Source of the DNA: Terriglobia bacterium
GTDB lineage: Bacteria > Acidobacteriota > Terriglobia > Terriglobales > Acidobacteriaceae
DNA: 64,000 bases
Assembly: GCA_020073165.1 (NCBI GenBank)
Contig: JAIQFP010000015.1
Location: forward strand, 55,456-119,455
Reading direction: 5' to 3'
Shown here: positions 44,178 to 52,381 of the stretch, one piece after another
Layout: the number at the start of each line of letters is the position of its first letter
How positions within the stretch are numbered: position 1 is the stretch's first letter
The notes under the pieces: generated by a model
What the model was told of the DNA's origin: nothing
Database searches by the model: none
What the model saw: the letters and a program-made list of their open reading frames with translations, nothing else
Translations under genes and position numbers: made by a program

Positions 44178-44954
44178 TCAACTCCTCTCCTTGTCGATCG
44201 GCCGCACCGGCGCGGCTGCCGAATGTTCCTGCGCCTCCGCCATCGCCACTTCCGCGCGGCGTTGCGTGATCCAATACAGCCCCGAGAGCAGCGCGCCGCC
44301 CATCAGGATCACCGTGGGCGTATCCCCCAGGGCGTTGGCGGTCAATGTAGGCAGCGGCTGACGCGGTGCTGCCACGAAACCCAGCTTCTCGAACGGCACA
44401 TCGGAGATGAAGAACACCGAGGTTCCCCCGGCCTCTTCGCTGCCGTAAATGTGTTTCACGTACTTGGAGTCGTTCAGAATGCGGCGCTCCGCTTCTTCCA
44501 GAATCTCCTCGCGATTACCCACAATCGAAGCCCCTGTCGGGCAGGCCTCTACGCAAGCCGGCTGTTGCCCTTTGGCCTGGCGCTCCGCGCACATGTCGCA
44601 CTTCTTGACGTAGGGCACCAGCTTCGACCACTCGTAGCGCGGCACGCTGAACGGGCACGCCACCAGACAATAGCGGCAGCCAATGCACTTCGAGGCATCG
44701 TAGGTCACCGGACCGGCGGCGGTCTTCTTCAGCGCGCCCACCAGGCACGCCGAAGCGCACGCCGGATCCTGGCAGTGCATGCACATCCGCCGCACGAACT
44801 TGTCGCCGCGCTCTTCGATGACCGTCAGCGCCGTCACTGAGAGCTTGGCCTCAGTCTCCATGGGGAACCCGTGCAATTCCTTGCAGGCCTGCTCACAACT
44901 CCGGCAGCCGATGCACTTCGTGATATCCACCAGGATGGCTTTGGTCGTTTCCAT
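44178..44954 (-). CDS. HybA/DmsB-like four-cluster ferredoxin with membrane tail
   Basis: 258 residues. Four Cys motifs for [4Fe-4S] clusters: CIGCRSCEQAC; CMHCQDPACASAC; CIGCRYCLVACPFSVP; CDMC...CVEACPTGA. A C-terminal hydrophobic helix (VILMGGALLSGLYWIT) anchors it as in HybA. It links the NrfD-like subunit to an electron donor or acceptor not encoded here. No Tat signal is present, unlike classic HybA, so its side of the membrane is uncertain. Confidence 0.9.
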   Translation of the reverse strand: METTKAILVDITKCIGCRSCEQACKELHGFPMETEAKLSVTALTVIEERGDKFVRRMCMHCQDPACASACLVGALKKTAAGPVTYDASKCIGCRYCLVACPFSVPRYEWSKLVPYVKKCDMCAERQAKGQQPACVEACPTGASIVGNREEILEEAERRILNDSKYVKHIYGSEEAGGTSVFFISDVPFEKLGFVAAPRQPLPTLTANALGDTPTVILMGGALLSGLYWITQRRAEVAMAEAQEHSAAAPVRPIDKERS

Positions 44955-44985
44955 GGTCTTCTCCTCTCCTGCGCCTCAGTACCGG

Positions 44986-45648
44986 CTACGACAGGAAGAA
45001 CTCTTTCACCAGCTTCTGCCGCAACTCAGGCGTAACCCGCCCCAGCAGCCCGCCGACAGGCAACCCGCCGTCCTGCGCCAATGCCGGCGAAAGCTGCGCC
45101 AGCATGCCGTTCAGCCGTGTCACGTTGTTCTGCATCCACGGCGCCACCATCGGCCCCTGCACCAGATTTTTCTCATTGATCGCCAGGTCCGGCGACTTCA
45201 CCATCGCAATCCAGCCGTCCTTGTAGGGATCACGAGTAATCAGGTCGGGATCCTGCACCGCGTCGTGGTTGATCGCCGTGACCACGCCCTCGACCGGCGA
45301 AAGCAGATCAAGCACCGCGCCGCCGCCGTGCACTGTCATCAGCTTCTGTCCCTGACGAACCCAGCGGTTCGGACCGATCACTTCGACGCGGTCGATTTTT
45401 CCCAGCAGGTTGGTAGCGAAGCTGTCCAGCCCCACCCGCGCATGCTCCGGAGCTTCCTTCACCACCCAGGTGTGTCCGGGATGGAAGCAATAATCCTGCG
45501 GAATCGCGAAGCCATACTCACGCTCCATGCGTGGCGCCTGCGGGCCAGCCCGCAACTCCGGCTTCGCGGCCGGTTGCACCTTCACGCTGCGAAAGTAACT
45601 GATGCTCATGATCAGCAGGAACATCAGGAGGACAAATAGGATCGACAT
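44986..45648 (-). CDS. membrane-anchored glycine-cleavage H-like protein lacking the lipoyl lysine
   Basis: 220 residues from the ATG at 45648 (AGGAGG upstream). One N-terminal helix (ILFVLLMFLLIMSISYF) is followed by an H-protein-like fold: FHPGHTWVVKEAPEHARVGLDSFATNLLGKIDRVEVI...VRQGQKLMTVHGGGAVLDLLSPVEGVVTAINHD. In GcvH the lipoylated lysine sits in ESVKA before the SPVxG turn; here the stretch is HGGGAVLDL with no lysine. It is first in the NrfD module. A structural or assembly role is inferred. Confidence 0.78.
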   Translation of the reverse strand: MSILFVLLMFLLIMSISYFRSVKVQPAAKPELRAGPQAPRMEREYGFAIPQDYCFHPGHTWVVKEAPEHARVGLDSFATNLLGKIDRVEVIGPNRWVRQGQKLMTVHGGGAVLDLLSPVEGVVTAINHDAVQDPDLITRDPYKDGWIAMVKSPDLAINEKNLVQGPMVAPWMQNNVTRLNGMLAQLSPALAQDGGLPVGGLLGRVTPELRQKLVKEFFLS

Positions 45649-45816
45649 AAAACCTCCTCGCCGGTGCGACCGCGCTTCTATCGCATCCGCTTCCAACTGT
45701 GTTAAGTGCACGTGGAGGGCAAAACCGGTTGGGCAGCAATTCTGCTGCTGCCAAAGGAGTTAGAAGAATGGGTCAGCACTAAGGGAGGTAGCCAACCCTT
45801 GCATTCTGCAGGTAAC

Positions 45817-45835
45817 CACTGCGTTTTGCAGTGGG
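45817..45835. repeat. inverted repeat CCACTGC-GTTTT-GCAGTGG
   Basis: Perfect 7-bp stem with a 5-nt loop, 31 nt past the NAT stop on the minus strand, in a 217-nt gap otherwise without visible features. No T-run, so termination is uncertain. Confidence 0.5.
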
Positions 45836-45865
45836 CGTAACGCTTGGTAGCACAGAAGAAGAGGC

Positions 45866-46693
45866 TCAGCCCCAGGCGTCCACGAGCTCGGGCAGGTCAC
45901 TTACAGCATCGCTCACAACCTCTCGCGGGATATTGAACTGGCCTTCAACTTCTGCGACTAATTTCTCAAGGCTTCCCAGGGAACGAATGGTTGCTTCAGT
46001 CCCGCGCGATTCGATAACACTCAGATTGTGGATCACCACAGAGCGATCACGATAAAAGCGTGCCAGCAAGAGCGCATTTAGAAAGGTAGCGCTGGGCCGG
46101 AAGGAGTCTGCGATGACCCCGCCAAAGTCCTCGATCTTCCTCGCCATCGGCTTGGCCAAATAGCCGTGCTTTAACACCCCATCTCTGTACATCTCCAGGC
46201 GCGAACATCCAGCCTGGTCCTGAGGCTTCAGCACATATCGGTCCCGTCCCAGCGCGACGACGTAGTCTTCCCCCAAATCACGCGGAAGCGGCGACAAAAA
46301 CGGCGCCGCATACCCGCCGTCCACCAGATACTCGCGTCCGTTCACCTCAACCATGATTACCATGTGGACGTCGGGGTTCGTCATATCCGCGCCGCACAAT
46401 TTCACCCGATACCCCAAACTCGCCAGCAGCGTATACAGATGAAAGTTATTGGAGTAGCAGGTCCCGCCAAAATGGTACTGCTCAATGCCGTCCAGAAAAA
46501 GCTCAATGCCAGGCAAGCCTGTTAACCCCAGCCGCTTTTTACGGTAGAGCTTGGAAATGTTCTCAAATGGGACCCGCATGACGTGCGCTGCCACCAATTC
46601 CGCGAGGGCCTCCGCGCCGGGCTCCCTCCTCGTCACCTCCAGGGCACGGAGGTACCGTTGGATGATGTCTTCGGTCAGTCGTCCGGATGGCAT
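45866..46693 (-). CDS. nat: arylamine N-acetyltransferase
   Basis: 275 residues. Acetyl-CoA-dependent transferase with the Cys-His-Asp triad: Cys in FGGTCYSNNFHLY, His in NPDVHMVIMV, Asp in YLVDGGYAAPFLSPL. VPFENISKLYRKKRLGLTG is the typical N-terminal pattern (RVPFEN). Start at 46693 (MPSGRLTED) in the absence of a strong ribosome site. The DNA upstream is a cluster of REP-like hairpins. Confidence 0.92.
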   Translation of the reverse strand: MPSGRLTEDIIQRYLRALEVTRREPGAEALAELVAAHVMRVPFENISKLYRKKRLGLTGLPGIELFLDGIEQYHFGGTCYSNNFHLYTLLASLGYRVKLCGADMTNPDVHMVIMVEVNGREYLVDGGYAAPFLSPLPRDLGEDYVVALGRDRYVLKPQDQAGCSRLEMYRDGVLKHGYLAKPMARKIEDFGGVIADSFRPSATFLNALLLARFYRDRSVVIHNLSVIESRGTEATIRSLGSLEKLVAEVEGQFNIPREVVSDAVSDLPELVDAWG

Positions 46694-46756
46694 ATCAGTT
46701 TCCGCTTGCTCGTCGCACTGCCCGCAAATCTTCTCATGAATCGCTGTGGCTGGAGG

Positions 46757-46850
46757 GCACGGCTTCAGCCGTGCTATAGCCATCCACATGCAAAGCGGCC
46801 AAAGGGTCCCGGAGGGATCTCCGAGAGTAGCCCGCCACTTCAGTGGCGGG
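46757..46850. repeat. cluster of three REP-like hairpins
   Basis: GCACGGCT-TC-AGCCGTGC (46757-46774), CGGAG-GGAT-CTCCG (46810-46823) and CCCGCCACT-TC-AGTGGCGGG (46831-46850). The first and third have the same TC loop. This looks like a composite REP array (BIME-like) between the divergent NAT and permease genes, and a RAYT lies further right in the window. Confidence 0.75.
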
Positions 46851-46928
46851 GTTGATCTGCATCTGAGAGCTTGAGAACGCACCACCGGCTTTCGCCCTCC
46901 TCCGCACCCCTGTTATCCTGCTGCCGCG

Positions 46929-48176
46929 ATGCTGATGATCTCTCCCGTCGCCCTTTCTGACGCTCGCCTCGCCGCCGCCTACCTCATATTTCTCGCCAGC
47001 TATCTGGTCTTTGCCGTGGGAAAATTCCCCGGGCTGAAGATTGATCGTCCGGGCGCCGCCATCATCGGTGCCGTCGCCATGGTCGCGGCCCGCATCGTCC
47101 AGCCCCGCGAAGCCCTGCACTTCATCGATTTCTCCACCCTGGTCTTGCTTTTCTCCATGATGCTGATCGTTGGCAACCTCCATCTGGTCGGATTTTTCGA
47201 GTGGAACGCCGAAGTCGTACTGCGCCGCCTGAAACCCGCTTATCTCCTGCCCGCCGTGATTTTCACCTGCGGATTCCTCTCCGCCTTCTTCGTGAACGAC
47301 ATCGTTTGCCTGGTGATGGTGCCCTTCGTGCTCCAGATCACGCGCCGCATGCGCCTTCAGCCGTTGCCATACTTGCTGGCGGTTGCCACCGCTTCCAACA
47401 TCGGCAGTGTCGCCACCATTACCGGAAATCCTCAGAACATGCTCATCGGATCTTTCTCCGCGATCCGCTATCGTGATTTCTTGTGGCACCTGGCCCCGGT
47501 AGCGTTCATCGGCCTTTTTCTCGACTGGGCGGTGCTGCACTGGGTCCACCTGCGCAAGGTCGGCCCCCTGCCGGCTGGACAGGAAGCAATCCCGCTGCCC
47601 TCCCTGGATCTTTCCCGCCTGACCAAGCCCGCGGTCGTCGTCACCGCAGTCGTGATCGGATTTTTCCTGGGTGTGCCTCCAGCGATGATGGCCGCTCTCG
47701 GTGCCGCCATGCTGCTAATCACACGGACCCTAGAGCCGCAGAAGCTCTACCGGGAAGTGGACTGGGGATTGCTGGTGTTCTTCGTCGGCCTGTTCCTCAT
47801 CGTCGGTGGCGCCGAGAATGCCGGAATCGTTCAAAAGCTTCTCGACTTCGCCCAACACTGGAACCTGCAGCGACTAGCCGTATTCACTGTGGCAGTGGGA
47901 CTCCTCAGCAATGTCGTGAGCAATGTGCCGGCGGTCATGCTCCTGAAATCCCTGGTCCCCGGTTTCGCCGATCCCCACACCGCATGGCTTGCGCTCGCCA
48001 TGGCCTCCACTCTCGCCGGCAACCTCACCATCACCGGCAGCGTGGCCAACATCATCGTGGTAGAAACCGCCAGGCCTGATGTGAAGATCGGTTTCCGCGA
48101 TTATCTGCGCGCCGGGCTGCCCATCACGCTCGCCACTCTGTTGGTGGGATGGGCCTGGTTGGCCTGGCTGAAGTAG
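46929..48176 (+). CDS. SLC13/ArsB-NhaD superfamily permease
   Basis: 415 residues with about eleven membrane helices in the ion-transporter superfamily pattern. STLVLLFSMMLIVGNLHLVGFFEW opens the first half, and the signature FLSAFFVNDIVCLVMVPFVL with ASNIGSVATITGNPQNMLIG is repeated in the second half as NVVSNVPAVMLLKSL..TLAGNLTITGSVANIIVVE. It moves an anion, a dicarboxylate or Na+/H+; the substrate cannot be read from sequence. Confidence 0.88.
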   Translation: MLMISPVALSDARLAAAYLIFLASYLVFAVGKFPGLKIDRPGAAIIGAVAMVAARIVQPREALHFIDFSTLVLLFSMMLIVGNLHLVGFFEWNAEVVLRRLKPAYLLPAVIFTCGFLSAFFVNDIVCLVMVPFVLQITRRMRLQPLPYLLAVATASNIGSVATITGNPQNMLIGSFSAIRYRDFLWHLAPVAFIGLFLDWAVLHWVHLRKVGPLPAGQEAIPLPSLDLSRLTKPAVVVTAVVIGFFLGVPPAMMAALGAAMLLITRTLEPQKLYREVDWGLLVFFVGLFLIVGGAENAGIVQKLLDFAQHWNLQRLAVFTVAVGLLSNVVSNVPAVMLLKSLVPGFADPHTAWLALAMASTLAGNLTITGSVANIIVVETARPDVKIGFRDYLRAGLPITLATLLVGWAWLAWLK

Positions 48177-48363
48177 CTCTAGCGCCGGCGTCCCGCCAGC
48201 CAGACCTGCCCTGAGCGAAGTCCCCGCCGATTTCCCTTTTTTCCTCCATGACCTTTGGTGTACGACCTTAGTGGTCGTTTATCGTTGACAGCCGCTAGTT
48301 CGTGCGCCAAACTCCGTCCATCGCACCCTTATTATTGTGTGAGCGCGCTTTCGGGACTTCAGC

Positions 48364-49440
48364 ATGAATCGCCATCCCATCCTGAGCCTGAGTTCCCCGC
48401 AACGTGCGCAGGAGTCTGTTCCCTCGGACGCTGATTCCGGGGAACCGGCGGCTGGGCCCCCGGCGGGGCGTGAGCCTCTGCGCTTTCCCGGCGACGACGG
48501 CGGCAAGTCGCTGGCCGAAATGGCCCAGCGCGACTTGCAGGCAGCCTTGCAGTTGCTGGCGGAGCGAGCGCAATACATCACCGGCGCGTCGGGCGCTGCC
48601 ATCGCCTTGCGGGAGGATGCGCACATGATCTGCCGCGCCAGCGCCGGCACTTCCGCGCCGGAACTGGGTGCGCACCTGCAAGTGAACTCAGGTCTCTCCG
48701 GCGAGAGTGTTCGGACCCGCCAGCTCCTGCGCTGCGACGACGCCGAAACCGATACCCGGGTCAATCGTGAAAGCTGCCGCGCGCTGGGCATCGCCTCGGT
48801 GGTAGTCATGCCTCTTCTACGCGAGCAGGAAGTCACTGGGGTCTTTGAACTTTTCTCCAGCCACGCCTATGCCTTCGAGGAACGTGACATCACCGCCTTG
48901 GAGCGGATCGCGGAAATGATCCAGACCGCCGTCGACCAGGCGGACGCTGTGAAACGGGCGCAGACTCAGATCAGCGGCGACGACAAAGACGACAAGGAAA
49001 AGGAAGAGGACATACTGCTCGCGGACGACGGGGAGGAAGGGTCCCAACCTGGGTCCAAGGCAGAGCCTGCGCCGGCGAGCGAAACTGCGACGCCTGCCAC
49101 GGAATTGCCCCACCCCAACCTGCAATCTGCTGTCGTCCCGGACGCCGCGCCCCGGGTCGAAGAGAAGCCTCCCCAAGCCGTTCTCCTGGGCGAACCGGGC
49201 AGCATTCATAAATGCGCCGCCTGCGGGTTCCCGGTCTCGCAGGGGCGCACGCTCTGTTTGGATTGTGAAGCAGCGCAAACTCCTCCCGAGAAAGTCGTGC
49301 TCCGTGCAGAGGTGGGCGAAGCGCCCGGTTTTCTCGCGGAGTACGCCTCCGCCGGGAATAAGCGCAGCTGGTTGAGATATTGGATTGGCGGGCTGTTACT
49401 CGTCGGCACAGCTGCAACCGTACTGCATTGGCTGCGATAG
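48364..49440 (+). CDS. GAF-domain protein with zinc ribbon and C-terminal membrane anchor
   Basis: 358 residues. The GAF domain (~50-200) includes QLLAERAQYITGASGAAIALREDAHMICRASAGTSAPELGAHLQVNSGLSGESVRTRQLLRCDDAETD. A long acidic, Pro/Ala-rich linker follows. A CAACGFPVSQGRTLCLDCE zinc ribbon lies near 290 and a single tail helix (WLRYWIGGLLLVGTAATVLHWL) at the end. No output domain is attached, so it probably senses a small ligand or redox state and acts by protein contact. Tail-anchored at the membrane by inference. Confidence 0.8.
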   Translation: MNRHPILSLSSPQRAQESVPSDADSGEPAAGPPAGREPLRFPGDDGGKSLAEMAQRDLQAALQLLAERAQYITGASGAAIALREDAHMICRASAGTSAPELGAHLQVNSGLSGESVRTRQLLRCDDAETDTRVNRESCRALGIASVVVMPLLREQEVTGVFELFSSHAYAFEERDITALERIAEMIQTAVDQADAVKRAQTQISGDDKDDKEKEEDILLADDGEEGSQPGSKAEPAPASETATPATELPHPNLQSAVVPDAAPRVEEKPPQAVLLGEPGSIHKCAACGFPVSQGRTLCLDCEAAQTPPEKVVLRAEVGEAPGFLAEYASAGNKRSWLRYWIGGLLLVGTAATVLHWLR

Positions 49441-49447
49441 GGATCTT

Positions 49448-50104
49448 CTACTGCGGCGCGGTTCCTTTCACTACCAAAGAAAACGGCAGGTTCTCGCCCG
49501 ATGCCAGCTTGAGACTCGCGGAAAAAACCCAATGATCTTCGTCATCCTTCGAGACTGAGGGCGGGCCACCTGCTGCCTGCACCAGGCTCAGGGGGCCCGG
49601 ATGCCGCGTGCCGGTCGCCTGCCGGCTCAAGCTGACCAGTTCCTCGAACTTGAGCTGTTTGTCTGGATCGGTGTCGGACGCCGCGGGGACGAGCAACAGG
49701 AAGTCGCGATTGGGGGCCACGCCCAGATGGTTCGCGTCATTGGGCAGCAGTTCGTAGCGCAAAGTGTAGGCGCCAGCCTTTACCGCCTCGCCGCGGTAAT
49801 CGGTCGTGGCCTGGGGAAATGAAATCACCCCTACCAGAGTGGATTCCGCCAGTTGCCAATAAAGGACGTCGGTCGCGCTCTTCTTCGCCGGCCCGGGGAC
49901 GCTCGTGCGCAGCCAGATGTCGCAGGCCACGCTGCCGTCGTCGAGAGCTATGCGGTAACCCTTGGTGTCCAATATCTTGCGGACGGCTTGCGGAACGCTG
50001 GAGTCTGGCGGCAGGTCAAGCGGGCTGACTTTGCCGGTTTGGGCTGCGCAGATGCCCGTCAGAGTAAGGAGTAGAAGCGCGGAGTGGGAGAAGGTTCCTG
50101 TCAC
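49448..50104 (-). CDS. secreted hypothetical protein
   Basis: 218 residues from a GTG at 50104 (VTGTFSHSALLLLTLTGICAAQTG, a signal peptide). The mature part is beta-rich, with YWQLAESTLVGVISFPQATTDYRGEAVKAGAYTLRYELLPNDANHLGVAPNRDFLLLVPA. The 'aGaYtLrYeL' segment recalls DUF2911-like periplasmic proteins, but the match is weak. Only 7 nt separate it from the convergent GAF gene. Confidence 0.6.
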   Translation of the reverse strand: MTGTFSHSALLLLTLTGICAAQTGKVSPLDLPPDSSVPQAVRKILDTKGYRIALDDGSVACDIWLRTSVPGPAKKSATDVLYWQLAESTLVGVISFPQATTDYRGEAVKAGAYTLRYELLPNDANHLGVAPNRDFLLLVPAASDTDPDKQLKFEELVSLSRQATGTRHPGPLSLVQAAGGPPSVSKDDEDHWVFSASLKLASGENLPFSLVVKGTAPQ

Positions 50105-50150
50105 GACGGTTTGGGTTTGCTGGCGAGCAGCATCATGAGCTCTCGCCGGA

Positions 50151-50573
50151 TTATGGACACGTGAGTTGCGCTGTTCCCGCGACCGCTGCTCCGGTGTCAC
50201 CCATCCGCACCGGGGCGCCGGCTCCGTTGCTGGCGATCGCGGCAATCTCGACGGTTCCGATAAACCCGCTATCGCACTGCGCCAACCCGTTAGCATCCAC
50301 GGTCGCACCCGGTGTTCCGCCCATGCAGCCATTGCTGTCGTGCACACACCACGTCGCGACAAAGACCGAGGCTGGCGTGGGTGGAGCGGAATAGTTGCCG
50401 GTCGCGGTGAACGGCACCTGGCCGTTGGGGAAGTTCTGCGCATCCGCGGCGGCAGGCGTGACCATAATGGACTGGAGCAGCCGCTGATTGTTGTTCATGC
50501 TGCCGCAGCTCAAACTTCCCAGGCTGCCTAGTAAAAACACAATGGACAGCAGAAGGACCCAGAACTTAGGCAT
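50151..50573 (-). CDS. lipoprotein with Ig-like fold
   Basis: 140 residues. GGAGG lies six bases before the ATG at 50573. Lipobox LGSLSC near residue 22. The rest (QSIMVTPAAADAQNFPNGQVPFTATGNYSAPPTPASVFVATWCVHD... TVEIAAIASN) looks like a bacterial Ig-like repeat. Function unknown. Lies between two other exported-protein genes on the same strand. Confidence 0.6.
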   Translation of the reverse strand: MPKFWVLLLSIVFLLGSLGSLSCGSMNNNQRLLQSIMVTPAAADAQNFPNGQVPFTATGNYSAPPTPASVFVATWCVHDSNGCMGGTPGATVDANGLAQCDSGFIGTVEIAAIASNGAGAPVRMGDTGAAVAGTAQLTCP

Positions 50574-50625
50574 ACGCGCCTCCAGCCCGAGTAGAACCCC
50601 CAAGCAACGGTTAGGTTGCCTGTGT

Positions 50626-51291
50626 TCAACGCACAAATGTTCCGACAAACGCACTTCGCTTTCCGTGCGACTCCCAGTCTACCCCCAGGGCCGGGCCGTG
50701 ATAGGCGTCGGTTAGAGCCACCGCCGGCATCGCACGTGCCAACTCTGTTAATGGCGGATAAAAGGTCACTTCGTTGCCACAGAGGTGGTCCTTATCGTTA
50801 ATGCCGCGGGTCTGCACCGTGACGAATTTGCCGGCACGCAGCCACGCGGTTCCATGCTGCTCGTGGTTGACTACCAGCTCCATGGGCGCGGAAATGACCT
50901 GCCTGACGTGACCCAGAAGCTCGCCTCCCATCTGCTGTGCAAACGCGACCAGAGCGGCCTGCTGTTGCGGATTCGCTTGCTCATCCACGATCAATACGGC
51001 GTGCGCCGGATAGGGATTCTCATAAGGATCCCCCAAGGTTCCATTGGCACGCACCGCCGCCGCCACCGTCAGCCCCTTGAGCGACACGCCGTTCCAACTC
51101 CCGCTCTGCACATGCCAGGCCAGGATCGCTTCATTGCCCACCAGGTTCACTTCGCCGTTGGCGAAACATTGTCCGGTGTAAACATCCGCGCTGCGCGTTT
51201 CCACATAGTCGCCGCGGATCTGTTGTGAGAACAGGGAAGTTGTAAACGCCAGGACACAAACGCTGACCCATGCAAACACCCGATAAGACAT
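50626..51291 (-). CDS. DUF1326-domain secreted protein
   Basis: 221 residues from the ATG at 51291 (GAGGTGG upstream). The signal peptide FAWVSVCVLAFTTSLFSQQ is followed by the DUF1326 signature GDYVETRSADVYTGQCFANGEVNLVGNEAILAWHVQSGSWNGVSLKGLTVAAAVRA. This family is widespread in acidobacteria; its biochemical role is not known to me. Confidence 0.83.
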   Translation of the reverse strand: MSYRVFAWVSVCVLAFTTSLFSQQIRGDYVETRSADVYTGQCFANGEVNLVGNEAILAWHVQSGSWNGVSLKGLTVAAAVRANGTLGDPYENPYPAHAVLIVDEQANPQQQAALVAFAQQMGGELLGHVRQVISAPMELVVNHEQHGTAWLRAGKFVTVQTRGINDKDHLCGNEVTFYPPLTELARAMPAVALTDAYHGPALGVDWESHGKRSAFVGTFVR

Positions 51292-51385
51292 ACAAACCAC
51301 CTCACCCGAAGTATGCTCATATTGTCCTCCAACCAGCGACTGGAGGGAAGGGGGCGAAAAATGTCGCCCAGTCCCGCCGGCTGTA

Positions 51386-51406
51386 GCGGGGGCGTCTCGC
51401 CCCCGC
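51386..51406. repeat. REP-like hairpin GCGGGGGCG-TCT-CGCCCCCGC
   Basis: Perfect 9-bp stem with a 3-nt loop in the gap between the divergent DUF1326 and PDZ genes. It matches the common '…GGGCGTCTCGCCC…' REP style. Confidence 0.7.
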
Positions 51407-51439
51407 ACCCGGGCGCGTTACACTGTTACGCTGAGAAAA

Positions 51440-52297
51440 ATGAACCGCGTGAGAATTCGTACAACCTGCGTAATCTGCCTGACTGCAGTGTGCGTGCTAG
51501 CGAGCGCCAATCTGGCGCAGGCTTCCGAGCCTCCTGCCACTACCTATCGTGACCCCGCCAACCGCTTCGCAATCGCCGTTCCCGCCGGCTGGAAGATCCG
51601 TCCCCTTGGCGACAGTGTGCAAATTGTTCGTGGTGATTCCTATGCCAGCGTTCTGATCTTCGATCACACCCCCGATGTTGATGCTCTGGTCGAGGAGCTC
51701 GGCCAGAAGATGGGAAAGAAGTGGAATCGCTTCGAATCCCTGGGTCATGCAGAATCAACACTTGCCGGCCTCCAGGCCAGGGCAATCTCTTTTTCCGGAG
51801 AAAATGCGCAAGGTCTGCCGGCCATGCTCAAACTGTCTGGCGTGAGTGTGAACCACACTGCCTACGTGCTGGTCATAGGCGCTACGAAAAATGAATTGCC
51901 GAAGACCCAGGAGACCCTGGCGCAGATCGAGCACAGTTTCACCTTGTTGGCCGGGGAAAAGCCTGCCGCTGAGGAACCCAACCCGTCACTCGGTTTGGAA
52001 GTGACGGACCTCGGTTCGGACGACGCTGCTGGTTTCGGCCTGCGCGACACCTCTGGCGCCTTGGTCGTCAGCATGGCTGAGAACGGTCCAGCGCAACAGG
52101 CGGGAGTGCTGCTGCACGATCTGATCGTCACTGCGGGCGGGCAAAACATTGACAGCGCCGCGATGTTACAGCAGGTCCTCAAGTCTCATAAGTCCGGTGA
52201 TGTGATCGAGCTGGAAATTCTGCGGCTCGCAGAGAACACGAAAGTTGAGCACATCACCCTGAAAGCCACGCTCACCGCCCTTCCCAAGTCACCCTGA
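51440..52297 (+). CDS. exported PDZ-domain protein
   Basis: 285 residues. Signal peptide to ~29 (ICLTAVCVLASANLAQA). A PsbP/DcrB-like module follows (YRDPANRFAIAVPAGWKIRPLGDSVQIVRGDSYASVLIF). The C-terminal PDZ domain is FGLRDTSGALVVSMAENGPAQQAGVLLHDLIVTAGGQNIDSAAMLQQVLKSHKSGDVIELEILR. No protease domain is present, so it is a binding or adaptor protein of the periplasm. It precedes the kinase by 84 nt. Confidence 0.8.
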   Translation: MNRVRIRTTCVICLTAVCVLASANLAQASEPPATTYRDPANRFAIAVPAGWKIRPLGDSVQIVRGDSYASVLIFDHTPDVDALVEELGQKMGKKWNRFESLGHAESTLAGLQARAISFSGENAQGLPAMLKLSGVSVNHTAYVLVIGATKNELPKTQETLAQIEHSFTLLAGEKPAAEEPNPSLGLEVTDLGSDDAAGFGLRDTSGALVVSMAENGPAQQAGVLLHDLIVTAGGQNIDSAAMLQQVLKSHKSGDVIELEILRLAENTKVEHITLKATLTALPKSP

Positions 52298-52381
52298 CCT
52301 CGTTGCCGCCCGCTCCCCTCACGTTGACTTGATTGCGGGTGCAGCCTACCATCAGTGCATTCCCCCGGAGCACCGCGTCCG

